Assembly: GCA_027493775.1 (NCBI GenBank)
Contig: JAOSKE010000001.1
Location: 62,001-126,000, forward strand
Length of the DNA: 64,000 nucleotides
Direction: 5' to 3'
Origin: Kiritimatiellia bacterium
Lineage (GTDB): Bacteria; Verrucomicrobiota; Kiritimatiellia; CAIVKH01
Under the pieces are notes generated by a model. The model was not told the origin of the DNA and ran no database searches. It was given only the letters and a program-made list of their open reading frames with translations. A program made the translations under genes and the position numbers. Shown one piece after another: positions 10,701 to 20,344 of the stretch. Position 1 is the stretch's first letter. Every line of letters starts with the position of its first letter.

Positions 10701-13700
10701 CTGTTTATACGTGGGTGCGGCACGGCTCTGATCGTACGAATCAGTTGTATCGAATTTATCACACCGGCGGCATCACGGATGTGCGCGTGGATCACAGTGC
10801 GGTTGGGAATGGTTGGGTGTGGCTCGGCAATTACTATTTCGAGGCGGGGACGAATGGGTATGTGAATATCGGCAATTACGTGCCCGGCGGGAAAGAGGGA
10901 TCGTATGTGTTTGCCGATGCAATTCGCTTCGGCAACGGGATGGGATCAACTGCGCGTGGATCGGCGGGGATTTCGGGGTTTGAACAGGAGTTGGAATCGA
11001 GCCGCTTCTGGGTCATCAAGTCCATGGGGCAGGGGATGCCGAACAGCTTGTACGATATGGAGGGGTATGACGACCGCGAAGACAATATCGGCCAGCCTGC
11101 GCGTATGGCGAGTTATATGAGCCGCACGAATGATCGTCCGCGTTGGCGGCGCGTGTATGTCGGCTTCCATTCCAACGCGTCGGATGGCAACGGGCGCGGC
11201 GCGTTGGGTCTCTACGACACGCGTTTGTCGGGCAGCTATCCCACGCAATTCAGCTCGCAGACGAATCTCGCATGGCAGCTTGGCCGTCGTGTGAACGAAG
11301 ATATGCGCGCGGGGGTCACGAGTGGCGACATTGCAAGCTGGAGCGCACGCACGACGTATCTCTACGGCAGTCAGTACGGCGAGATTTACAACTCCAGCGT
11401 GTTTTTGAAGATGGACACGACGATTATCGAAGTCGGTTTCCATGACAACGCGACCGATGCTGGAATCCTGAAGGCCTCTGTCGCGCGTGAGTGGATTGCG
11501 CGGGCGACGGCGCGTGGATTGGTTCAGCACGTGAGCGCGTACTACGCGAGCGGAATCGCGAACGTCAAAGCGCCGGATCGTCCGGTGAAATTGCGGGCCT
11601 TCAACTCCGGAGCAGGGAAGGTCACCGTTTCGTGGGCGATGCCCCCCGCCAACGGCGCGAGTGGCGATGCCCCGACCGGCTTCACAATTTACACATCAAC
11701 CGACGGGCGTGGCTTTGGAAATCCGATCAGCGTTTCCGGTGGCGGCGCGACGAGTGTGACGATTACAAATCTTAATGCGGGCGCGACGATCTTCTTCCGT
11801 GTTGCGGCGCGAAATGCGGGTGGCGAATCGCTCGATTCCGCCGTCGCAGGTGTGCGCGTGACAGCGAACGGAGTGAAGGCGGGCGTCCTTGTGGTGGATG
11901 GGTTTAAGCGGAATGACAGTGGTCTGACTCCGACGCGGTATTTTGCAAATGGCATCAACGGACAAGTCGCGTTGGTGCGGCGCGGGATGATTAACACCTT
12001 CGATTATGTGAAGGAGCACGGTCTTGCGCTTGCTGCGGCGGGGCAGACGTTTGACTATCTCGATTCCACACTCGTCACGGCCGCGTCCGCCCTGACGAAT
12101 TATGCGAAGGTTGTTTGGATTCTTGGCGAAGAATCCACTGTGGACGAGACGTTCAGCACGACTGAGCAGACGGCGGTTACGACGTATTTGAATGGCGGCG
12201 GGCGCCTCTTGGTGTCCGGCGCTGAAATCGCCTGGGACCTCGGTCGCGTTGGGACTTCAACTCAGGGCGATTTGAACTTCTTTACGAACACGCTGCGCAC
12301 GCTGTATGGGGCGGACAGCAGTGGAACCGGACGCGTCACGGGTGCGACGAGCGGCTTCTTGAATGGCGTTTCGCTTACGTTCAATTATACGAATCTGTTG
12401 CCCAAGACCTATGCGGCGAACTTTCCCGATGTCTTGAAGGCAAACAGCGGCGCGGTGACCGCAGCGGTATATGGCGCGAACAATTCCGGGCCGAGCGGCG
12501 CAGTGATTCAATACAGCAACGCAACGTATCGAACGATTGTGATGGGTTTCCCGTTTGAAACGATCACGGATGTGGGCGCTCGCGCCACGGTGATGACGAA
12601 GGCGATGCAGTTCCTCGGCGATTCCTCCACGCCGGGCGGAATTCGCGTCACACTCGCCCCCGCAGGAGCGGCAAGCGCTGGCCGTTGGATGGTGGCTGGC
12701 ACGACCAACACGAGTGGAAGCGCCCGCTCCGGTCTGAATCCGGGGACTTACCAGGTCACGTTTAGTTCTGTAGCCGGTTATATTACACCCGCCGCAACGT
12801 CTGTGGTCGTTGCAGCAGGAGCAACCAATGTCTTCACCGTAACCTATCCCACCGCTGCCGGTTCACTGACCGTGACGCTTGAACCAGCGAGCGCGGTTGC
12901 GGACGGGCGGTGGAGTGTTGATGGCGGCGCGACATGGCGGACGAGTGGCTATAGCCTCTCGAATCTGACGAATGGAACGTACACCGTTACCTTTAAGGAG
13001 ATCAGCAATCACGCGACTCCAGCGCCCAAGACGGTGACGATTTCCGGCGCGCCGGTGTCCACCTCTGCGAGTTATACGGCGCAAGTTGGTGACCTGACGG
13101 TGACGCTAACGCCCGTTGGCGCACGTGATGGCGGGGCGGCGTGGAGCGTGGACGGTGGAACGACGTGGTATGCGAGTGGCGCCACGGCTTATGGCCTGCT
13201 TGCGGGTCGCCAATATCTGACCTTCAAGGCCGTGACAGGCTATGATGTGCCCACGACGTCCTACACGACGGTGAATGCGGGCACGAATGTGAATCGGTCG
13301 TACGCGTATTCCGCGCAGCCCGGTTCAATCAGTGTGACACTTTCTCCGCCTGCCGCCGTTGCTGCGGGCGCGGCGTGGAGCGTGGATGGCGGGACAAACT
13401 GGAACGAGAGCGGCGCGACGGTTTCCGATCTCGCAGCGAAACCGTACGCTGTTTCATTCAAGAATGTGACCGGTTTCATTCCGCCCGCGACAATCAATCT
13501 CACGCTCAACCCCGGCGAAAGCGCAACTCTCAGCGGGGCGTATCAGGAGGAGGGCGCGGTCTGCGAAAATTGCATTGTTTCGCAAGGCTTCGATGGTCTC
13601 GATGCGCATCCGTGGGGTTGGAGCGTTGTCTTCCTAAACAATAGCGCGCAGGTCACGACGAACGATCCGGCAGGCGCGGAGGTGGCGATCAACTCGGACA

Positions 13701-16034
13701 AGACACTCTTTGCCGCCAACGCGGTGCGGATGAGGGGATCGAGCAGCGGTGCGATTAATCCGGCGATCATTTTCACGAACATCAATATCTCCGGGTTCAC
13801 AAATGTGACGCTTACCGTTCCATTCGCCGCAACGGGAGTGGACGCAAATGATGATCTGTATGTCGCCGTCAGTTATGACGCTGGCGTGTCGTGGGCACCT
13901 GCAAGCTTCGGCGAAAAAATTGCCGACGGCTATAGCAACCAGGCCTTCTGAATACGGCGAATTTGTTGATGCGGAACGCCAACCACATGGGACACCGTAT
14001 CAGCTCCTTATTGACGATGCCCAGACGCAGATCATGGTGCGCATCACCTTTGCCGACGCGAACTCGAATAACAACACAGGCGATTTCTACTACCTCGATG
14101 AGATCACGCTGACGGGGGAGCCGGGCGTCGTGCAGCAGGTTGTGTCGAGCGCACTGACCGTCACCATTCAACCGCCCGCCGCTGTGTCTGCCGGCGCGCA
14201 ATGGCGCGTGGATGGCGGCGACTGGAGGGCGAGTGAGGCACTTGTGACTGGGCTGGTTGCTGGCGCCCATACCGTCTCATTCAAGGCCGTGAACGGCTGG
14301 ATCACTCCGATGAATTTGTCGGTGAGTACGACAAACGAGAAGACCACCACGCTCACGGCGACCTATGAGCCGGACGAAGTTGAGCCGGATGCTACGCATG
14401 CTGACAGTATCGTGTCGCAGGGGTTTGACGGACTTGATGCACATCCGTGGGTGTGGAGTGTTGTCTTTTTGGACAAGAACCAACAGGTTGTGCAGGATAG
14501 CCAGGGTGCGACGGTCGCGGTGAACTCGGTGAAAGCCTTCCTCGGCGCGAATGCGTTGCAGATAAACGGTTCGGTAAAGGGTGATGTTATCCCTGCCGTT
14601 GTGTTCTCCAATGTGAACATTTCGGCGTACAGCAATCTCGTGCTCACTATTCCGTTTGCAGCCAGAGGGCCTGATGCCGATGACGATCTTTATGTCTCAC
14701 TCAGCTATGATGGCGGTGTGACTTGGGAGCCGTCTGGCTTCGGCGAAAAAATCGCCGACGGCTACAGCAATCTGCAGCTTGAATACAACGACTTCAAGAG
14801 CTTGGACCGCCAGCCGCAGGGTACGCCGTATCAACTGCACATTGATGACGCAAAATCGCAAGTGATGGCGCGGGTATTGCTCACCGGCAATAGTTCCCAG
14901 ACCAATACAGCCGATTATTACTATCTCGATGAAATCACCCTCGGTGTGCGAACCGGCGAGTTGGAACAGGTTCAAACGAGTGCGCTCAAGGTTACGATCC
15001 AGCCCGCAGGGGCAGTTACTGCTGGCGCACAATGGCGGGTGGACGGTGGCGTATGGCGCGCAAGCGCTTCGTCTGCGACCGGCTTGGTGGCGGGCGCACA
15101 TTCCGTTTCGTTTAGCGCTGTTTCCGGATGGACTGCGCCTAACGCGCTTTCCGTTGTGACGACAAACGGGTTGACGACAGAAGTGTCGGTTACGTACCAG
15201 GCTGACGCCGAGGAACCGGAGGAAGGATTTGCGACACTCATTGACGAGCCGTTCGATGACGCCCCGACCGCGCCACCCGGATGGGTGTTCAACGGCGTCA
15301 CGAGCTATACATCTGCACAGAACTCCGGGCGACAACTGCCGTCCATAAAATTCGATAGCAACGGAGATAATATTGTCAGTCCGACCTTCTCCGGCGGCAC
15401 GAATTTCACCTTCTGGATGAGAGCGGTATCAACCGACGGCATCGGCACATTTGTGATCGAACAATTGATCGGCGGCGTATGGCAGACGCTTGACGTAATC
15501 ACGAATCCACCGAGTGCGGCAGCGACGTATTCTTATCCGATCTCGCCAAGTGTAACGCAGCTTCGCTTTACGTGGAACAAGACCTCTCAGAATATCGCAT
15601 TCGACGACGTGATCCTTATCGGCCCTGTCAGCGAATCGGCTCACGACAGCGATGGCGACGGGCTGCCCGACGACTGGGAAACGGAATACTTCGGCGGCCC
15701 CACAAGTGCGGATCCCAATGCAGACAGTGATGGGGATGGCGTCAGCAACTACGGCGAATATATTGCGGGTACTGACCCGACGAGTGAAGAGTCCGTGCTT
15801 CGCGCCATCTCGCTTGCCAGCGTAGGTGGCGGTGGTTCGCTTGAGCTGACCTGGCCCACGGCGACCGGCCGCATTTATACCATCGAGCGCGCGACCAGTG
15901 TGTACGGTCCCTACACCGAATACAGAACGAATGTGACGGCCACGCCTCCGATCAACATCCTCAACCTCGGCGCCCCTGATTCGGGCCCGATTTACATCTA
16001 TCGCATCCACGTCGAGTGGCCGGGAAGACCATGA
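7784..16034 (+). CDS. giant secreted GH18 + amidase_3 multidomain protein (one frameshift)
   Basis: About 2749 residues after joining. Order: signal peptide (1-28); GH18 domain (~150-490) with GVNIDFEG, whose Glu is the expected acid; Kelch/BNR-like propeller repeats (~505-790, 'TSTDGLTWTSR' type); an N-acetylmuramoyl-L-alanine amidase-like domain (~840-1260; SAGHGF, VGFHSNAS and EVGFHDNA as zinc/catalytic positions) interrupted by a golvesin/xanthan-lyase-like beta module; fibronectin III (~1262-1365); a glutamine-amidotransferase-like domain (~1365-1620); PEGA-like 'WSVDGG' repeats; two ~170-residue 'IVSQGFDGLDAHPW' modules; TSP3-like DSDGDGLPDDWE; and a C-terminal beta-domain. It is probably exported and acts on aminoglycans or peptidoglycan. 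The frame breaks at 13949 (TTCTGAA); removing the T restores it. Confidence 0.85.
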
Positions 16035-16052
16035 CGCATCCGCCTGCGTCAT
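16031..16052 (+). terminator. hairpin overlapping the stop of the GH18 gene
   Basis: ATGACGCA and TGCGTCAT form an 8-bp stem with a six-base loop. The stem includes the TGA stop of the GH18 gene. No T-tract follows, so a classic intrinsic terminator is uncertain. Confidence 0.35.
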
Positions 16053-16092
16053 TGAGTTAGGTCTGTAGCGCCACCCCCAACGCGGGCCAAAT

Positions 16093-16139
16093 TTCCAAGG
16101 CTTGGAAGTCTTGAGCGAAACGACTTCCAAGGGTTGGAA
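16093..16139. repeat. paired TTCCAA-N3-TTGGAA palindromes, copy A
   Basis: Two 15-bp palindromes (16093-16107 and 16125-16139), TTCCAAGGCTTGGAA and TTCCAAGGGTTGGAA, have centres 32 bp apart and the first is followed by GTC. Copies B (19288-19334) and C (36054-36100) have exactly the same spacing. This copy lies between convergent genes, which argues against a promoter role. Confidence 0.85.
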
Positions 16140-16233
16140 ATTAGGACAAACACATCCGAATTGGGGAGTCGGGCGTGACGAATGTGAGTGAAGTAGTTTT
16201 TAACCACGAAAAAGGCGGAAACACGCGGAGGGG

Positions 16234-16255
16234 ATTTGTTGTGTGGTTCACGATT
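16234..16255. repeat. 22-bp element shared with 47791-47812
   Basis: The 22 bases, including TTGTTGTGTGGTTCACGATT, recur identically at 47791-47812. At both places a 'ttaaccacg' or 'ttttaaacgg' type sequence lies 25-35 bp upstream. This suggests a degenerate dispersed repeat; its function is unknown. Confidence 0.7.
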
Positions 16256-16319
16256 CCGTTGCGAGCGGTTGGCATCAAGTCTAGCCATTCTGCTTTTCCA
16301 ATTGTGCAGAGGAGGGGGA

Positions 16320-17240
16320 TCAGAAGTGCTCAATGACACGAATCGTTTCGTGTGGGGCGGGATTGGTGAGGGTGATTTCGTTTTTGGTTCCTGTGCCTTG
16401 TTGTGGCGAGCCGATGTCAACCCAGACGTCCTCATCGGGTGCAGTGCTGCGCTGAGGTTGGTAGAGGCGGTTGGTCAGCGAATACCAGTTCACAGAAAGT
16501 TGTTCATCGTGGCTCTGGATTGATAGGGGGCTGGTTCGTGGCGCAAGGTGGCCGTACTTGCTTATGACAGGGTAACTGCCTTCTGGACCCTCCACTTCGA
16601 CATCGAGCAACTCAAATGTTAGATCGGCGAATCGGACATGACTTGCGAGTTGGGCATCGAGGGTGGCGTCGAGGCTGAGCACAGCCTCAAAGGACTCTCC
16701 GGCTGCAACTGGAAAAGACCCCTTTATGAGAAGCGCATAGAACCCGGTATCTGGGCTGCCCATCGGGGTGATGGATACATTGTCTGCGTCTTCGAGCGCT
16801 ACGCCATTGTGCGTCAAATGATAGTTCCACTCGACATCGGCCTGATAGGCTGACTGGTCATACCGCTCACGTGTGAAAAACACGACATAGCGAATGCTTC
16901 CTGTTGAGGCAAGCCCTGGAACCGTCAACTCGTCCACCACTGTGGCAGAGGCAAAACAAGTTTGCGTGTCGTTGAAGGGTCCGGCGAGCTTGATTGAAGT
17001 CAAATGAACTTCTGCTCTGCGATAGGTTAAACGCGATACTGCTGTGCCTTCGAATACGAAGTAGAGATCGTTCGTATTGATTTCGTATCTGCCCTCGGCG
17101 ATCGAATACGCCTCATTCAACGCATTTGTGATCGTCAAGGTGTCGTTTCCCCAAGAGACGTGCGCCTCAGTTGTCTGATTATCCGCCAGAGTGGTGAAGG
17201 TGAACGCAAGCAGACCGGCAGCTATGAGTAATGCTCTCAT
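16320..17240 (-). CDS. secreted protein of unknown function with shared C-terminal module
   Basis: 306 residues beginning with a signal peptide (MRALLIAAGLLAFTFTTLA). I do not recognise the main domain, which is beta-rich with no catalytic motif I can name. The last ~60 residues (LSVNWYSLTNRLYQPQRS...VWVDIG...ETIRVIEHF) resemble the C-termini of the giant GH18 and GH13 proteins in this window (pattern: L.W..t.r.Y.i..st ... w..v ... yrv.v). This suggests a shared export or surface-attachment route. Transcription converges with the GH18 gene. A -35-like TTGACA lies upstream on the minus strand. Confidence 0.7.
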   Translation of the reverse strand: MRALLIAAGLLAFTFTTLADNQTTEAHVSWGNDTLTITNALNEAYSIAEGRYEINTNDLYFVFEGTAVSRLTYRRAEVHLTSIKLAGPFNDTQTCFASATVVDELTVPGLASTGSIRYVVFFTRERYDQSAYQADVEWNYHLTHNGVALEDADNVSITPMGSPDTGFYALLIKGSFPVAAGESFEAVLSLDATLDAQLASHVRFADLTFELLDVEVEGPEGSYPVISKYGHLAPRTSPLSIQSHDEQLSVNWYSLTNRLYQPQRSTAPDEDVWVDIGSPQQGTGTKNEITLTNPAPHETIRVIEHF

Positions 17241-17257
17241 TGCTCGTTGTAGTGTAG

Positions 17258-17286
17258 AGTCTTGACCTGTTTGCCGAGCGTGTCAA
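17258..17286 (-). promoter_or_regulatory. possible promoter for the secreted protein at 16320-17240
   Basis: On the minus strand, TTGACA (17281-17286), a 17-bp spacer and AAGACT (17258-17263) precede the ATG at 17240. The -35 is perfect but the -10 matches only 3 of 6. The boxes also lie in a CTTGAC...GTCAAG inverted repeat, so a protein-binding site is an alternative. Confidence 0.3.
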
Positions 17287-17395
17287 GTCGTTTTCGACGA
17301 GTATTGTGGAGCGAAAATTTTGGCCCGTGCGCAACCGACCTGTCACAGTTCGGAAGTATACATACGCAATTTGGACGGGGGTGGGGTGGCCGAGG

Positions 17396-18211
17396 CTAAA
17401 GCCCTAAATCGCTCGTTCGCGCGAGGCCTTCGATGGTGCGGCCGTCGGGGAGGGTGAAGCGGATGCGAGCCATGCCGTAGCCTTCGCTGCCGAGGATGGT
17501 GACGGTTGTGCCAGGGCGGAGTGTGCCGAGGAGTCGGCTGCTGTCTTCTGGGGAATAGACGGCAACTGAACGGGAAAGTGTCGTGTCTTGTTTTGAGACC
17601 TCCGTCGCACGGTTCATCAGTTCAAATCTACTAAGCCCTGCGTCGGAATAGCCCCAGCCCCCGCGTCTGTTTTTCTTTGCGTCGTTTTCCAGGCCTTTGA
17701 GGCGCATGCGCATGATTGTTTCGCTTGGGCCTTCGGGTGGCATTGCCTGCAAGCCGTGAATGCGGGCGAGTCCGTTGGAGACGAGGGCTTCCATCAAAAA
17801 CGTGTCGCCGGATTTTACGATGCCGTAATCGCGGTCGCGTTTGCTTGCGCCGCGCGCGTCAGCGAATTGCGTGTACACCGTGAAGGGCTGGCGGGACAGG
17901 AAGTCGCGCGTGAACTTCGCTGCTTCTTTCCCCACTTTGATGGTGTCTTGAACTGAGATGCCGAAATATTTTGCCTGTTCCGCGACACGGTCGGGATAGG
18001 TATTTTCCGCCTCCGGTGTGTCCACCCAGAGGAGGCGAATGATGTAGTGCCGTCGCCCGATGCGCACGTGAAAACTGTCGCCGTCATTCGCTGGATTGAC
18101 AATGAGCGTACAGTCTTCTTTTGTCCGCCATTTCTTTGCCGCTTCGGCGTTCGGGGCGGCAAGGAGTGTGGCTGCAACGAATACTCCTGTCAGAAAAAAT
18201 CGTACCGGCAT
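17396..18211 (-). CDS. secreted thermonuclease-like (SNase) protein with SH3-like C-terminus
   Basis: 271 residues with a signal peptide (about 1-25). The middle matches staphylococcal-nuclease-type domains: NDGDSFHVRIG, YIIRLLWVDTPE (conserved Arg, Asp and Glu), then DRDYGIV and MEALVSNGLARI. Aligning back from EALV places an Arg (in RDYG) at the expected third catalytic position. The last ~60 residues (VAVYSPEDSSRLLGTLRPGT...ARTSDLGL) look like a bacterial SH3 domain. It probably cleaves nucleic acid outside the cytoplasm. It lies 48 bp downstream of ybeY on the same strand. Confidence 0.82.
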   Translation of the reverse strand: MPVRFFLTGVFVAATLLAAPNAEAAKKWRTKEDCTLIVNPANDGDSFHVRIGRRHYIIRLLWVDTPEAENTYPDRVAEQAKYFGISVQDTIKVGKEAAKFTRDFLSRQPFTVYTQFADARGASKRDRDYGIVKSGDTFLMEALVSNGLARIHGLQAMPPEGPSETIMRMRLKGLENDAKKNRRGGWGYSDAGLSRFELMNRATEVSKQDTTLSRSVAVYSPEDSSRLLGTLRPGTTVTILGSEGYGMARIRFTLPDGRTIEGLARTSDLGL

Positions 18212-18259
18212 AAAGGAAGATTAGTTTCGATTTCCTGAAATGTGAAGGGAAAGGGCAGG

Positions 18260-18733
18260 TTATCGCAGAATTTCTTGCGTCAACCCCGCTCGCGCGGCGG
18301 CGTTGAGCCAGCGTTTTTCGCGTCGGTGCATGGCGGCGCGTTGGACGGGGGTGTGATCGGTGGCGCCGGTGAGGTGGTCTATGCCGTGGGCGAGATACCA
18401 CGCAAATTCGCGCTCCGGCTTGCCGCGCCGGCGCTTTGCTTCTTCAATTGCGCGTTGAAGGTTGATGACGATTTCGCCGGAAGCGTGGGATTCGCCGGGC
18501 GGCGGGGCAAGGGTGAATGTGATGACATCCGTTGTGCCGGAGTGTTTCATAAACTGTTCGTTGATCGGCGCAATGGCGTCATCGTTGACGAGTGCGATGG
18601 ATAGTTCGGAAAGCTGAAAGCCCGGAAATTCGACCGCTGCCTGATCCAGAAGCCATGCGGCAAGTTTTTTGATATTCGGCGTGCTGACGGACGCAATTTT
18701 TTGCGGCTGCGCAACGAAGATTTTGGTCTTCAT
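18260..18733 (-). CDS. ybeY: endoribonuclease YbeY (rRNA maturation factor)
   Basis: 157 residues, the usual family length, from the ATG at 18733; the longer open frame upstream has no family similarity. The zinc-site signature HGIDHLTGATDH is present, preceded by SGTTDVITFTLAPP, the normal YbeY strand. YbeY is a metal-dependent RNase for 16S rRNA 3'-end processing and ribosome quality control in the cytoplasm. It belongs to the minus-strand group HIT-phoH-lipoprotein-ybeY; ybeY near phoH is a common bacterial arrangement. Confidence 0.93.
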   Translation of the reverse strand: MKTKIFVAQPQKIASVSTPNIKKLAAWLLDQAAVEFPGFQLSELSIALVNDDAIAPINEQFMKHSGTTDVITFTLAPPPGESHASGEIVINLQRAIEEAKRRRGKPEREFAWYLAHGIDHLTGATDHTPVQRAAMHRREKRWLNAAARAGLTQEILR

Positions 18734-18816
18734 AGAAGGGGACTTGTTTCGACGGTGAATTTGCCGCCGGTTCCTATGCTTCCGCACGGATGGCTTTTGC
18801 TTGTTGGCCTTCACTT

Positions 18817-19242
18817 TTAGCGGCTCGGCCCTTTTGCTCCACGCGGTTGAGCGAGATTCGCTGTCGGGGCGGAGGTTTTTTCCGCGAGATTGGTTGACTG
18901 GCGCGCGATGGCCTGTTGCAGTGTTTTGATCCGCGCAGCGACATCCGGGTCGTCGGAAATTCCGTAAATCTCATCTATGTAGAGTGGGCCGATTCTGTTT
19001 TTGGATAGTTTGTAGAACAACTGGCCGTCGGACAGGGTGACTCGCCATACCCCGTCCGGCAGTTCAGTCGGCGCGACGCCAATTCGCTCTACCCATTCGT
19101 CTGCGGTGGGCCGGTCCATTTGCAGGCGCAACGCGTCCTCAACTCCACGAATCGGTGCGGTTATGCCATCTCTATTTGTAGCGCATGAAACAAGAGCGGT
19201 TGCGACGAGGGGGAGAAGTAGGATTTTTGCCAGAGTTTTCAA
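18817..19242 (-). CDS. small lipoprotein of unknown function
   Basis: About 141 residues. The best start is a TTG at 19242, giving LKTLAKILLLPLVATALVSC, a lipoprotein signal with the acceptor Cys at about residue 20. The open frame extends upstream toward phoH, but that part crosses palindrome pair B and has no protein-like features. The mature part (DEWVERIGVAPTELPDGVWRVTLSDGQLFYKLSK) is not a family I can name. It sits between phoH and ybeY. The start is uncertain and no ribosome-binding site is visible. Confidence 0.6.
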   Translation of the reverse strand: MKTLAKILLLPLVATALVSCATNRDGITAPIRGVEDALRLQMDRPTADEWVERIGVAPTELPDGVWRVTLSDGQLFYKLSKNRIGPLYIDEIYGISDDPDVAARIKTLQQAIARQSTNLAEKTSAPTANLAQPRGAKGPSR

Positions 19243-19287
19243 ATGTGCTGTGCCGGTATGCCCAAATAGTAGCGGAATCCTGAAAAT

Positions 19288-19334
19288 TTCCAAGCCTTGG
19301 AAGTCGTTATGGAAAGCATTTCCAAGCCTTGGAA
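19288..19334. repeat. paired TTCCAA-N3-TTGGAA palindromes, copy B
   Basis: TTCCAAGCCTTGGAA occurs twice (19288-19302, 19320-19334), centres 32 bp apart, separated by 17 nt starting GTCGT. It lies between the phoH stop and the lipoprotein start, two genes transcribed in the same direction. Confidence 0.88.
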
Positions 19335-19351
19335 CTTTTTGCGACCCCGTG

Positions 19352-20344
19352 TCAGGCTGAGCGGGGGCGGGGTGCTTTGTCGGGCGGTCGGTGGGCTTCG
19401 CGGTCGGCCCGGTAGGCTTGGATGATTTTTTGGACGGTGGGGTGGCGCACGACGTCTGTTTCTGAAAGCTCGACAATGGCAATGCCCTGTACGTCGCGTA
19501 GCGCCCGGCGGGCTTCGAGCAGGCCGGAGCTTTTACTGGGTGGCAGGTCAATTTGGGTGAGGTCGCCGGTGATGACACATTTGGAGTCGAAGCCGAGGCG
19601 GGTCAGAAACATCAGCATTTGTTCCGGTGTCGCATTTTGCGCCTCATCCAAAATGACGAAGGCGCGATTGAGCGTTCTTCCGCGCATATAGGCGAGTGGC
19701 GCGATTTCGATAATGCCGCGCTCGGTACTGCGTTCGATGCGCTCCGGACTCATCATATCGTAGAGCGCATCGTAGAGTGGGCGCAGGTAGGGCAGGACTT
19801 TCTGTTGCAGGTCGCCGGGTAGATAGCCGAGGTTCTCGCCTGCTTCAACCGCTGGTCGCGTGAGGATGATGCGGCTGACTTCGCCGCTGAGCAAACTGGA
19901 AACGGCCATTGCCATCGCAAGGTAGGTCTTGCCGACACCGGCCGGGCCGATTCCGAAGACGAAGTCGCAGTTGCGGATGGCGTCGAGGTATTTGAGCTGT
20001 CCGAAGGTGCGCGCAACAATCGGATTTTTGCCGTCTGCAACGTCAATTTGGTTTGCGAATAAGCGGTGGAAGTCCTGTTCGCGGCCGTCAAGGAAGGCCT
20101 GAATCGCGTAGGCAATGCCTGCGTCCGTCAAGGCGACGCCGGCTTGGCGCGTGACGCGGAGGCTGTCGAGCAGATCGCGGACACGCACGACGGATTCTTC
20201 AGCGCCTTCGATTTTCATCCACAGATCGCGCGTGGTGATTTGAACACCGAACGCCTGTTCGATTTTTGCGAGGGTTTCGCCGCGCGGACCGATCAGAGTT
20301 TGAACCTCGCGCGCGTTGTCGAAATGGAGGGTGACGTCAGGCAT
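19352..20344 (-). CDS. phoH: PhoH-like ATPase
   Basis: 330 residues. The first ~80 residues form a KH-like segment (LIGPRGETLAKIEQAFGVQI). The PhoH NTPase domain follows, with Walker A GPAGVGKT (about residue 137), the ILTRPAVEAGENLGYLPGD block, Walker B VILDEAQN and the CVITGDLTQIDLP motif. PhoH proteins bind ATP and are linked to RNA metabolism; the exact substrate is unsettled. The start overlaps the HIT gene stop by 8 nt, so the two are probably translated together. Confidence 0.92.
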   Translation of the reverse strand: MPDVTLHFDNAREVQTLIGPRGETLAKIEQAFGVQITTRDLWMKIEGAEESVVRVRDLLDSLRVTRQAGVALTDAGIAYAIQAFLDGREQDFHRLFANQIDVADGKNPIVARTFGQLKYLDAIRNCDFVFGIGPAGVGKTYLAMAMAVSSLLSGEVSRIILTRPAVEAGENLGYLPGDLQQKVLPYLRPLYDALYDMMSPERIERSTERGIIEIAPLAYMRGRTLNRAFVILDEAQNATPEQMLMFLTRLGFDSKCVITGDLTQIDLPPSKSSGLLEARRALRDVQGIAIVELSETDVVRHPTVQKIIQAYRADREAHRPPDKAPRPRSA

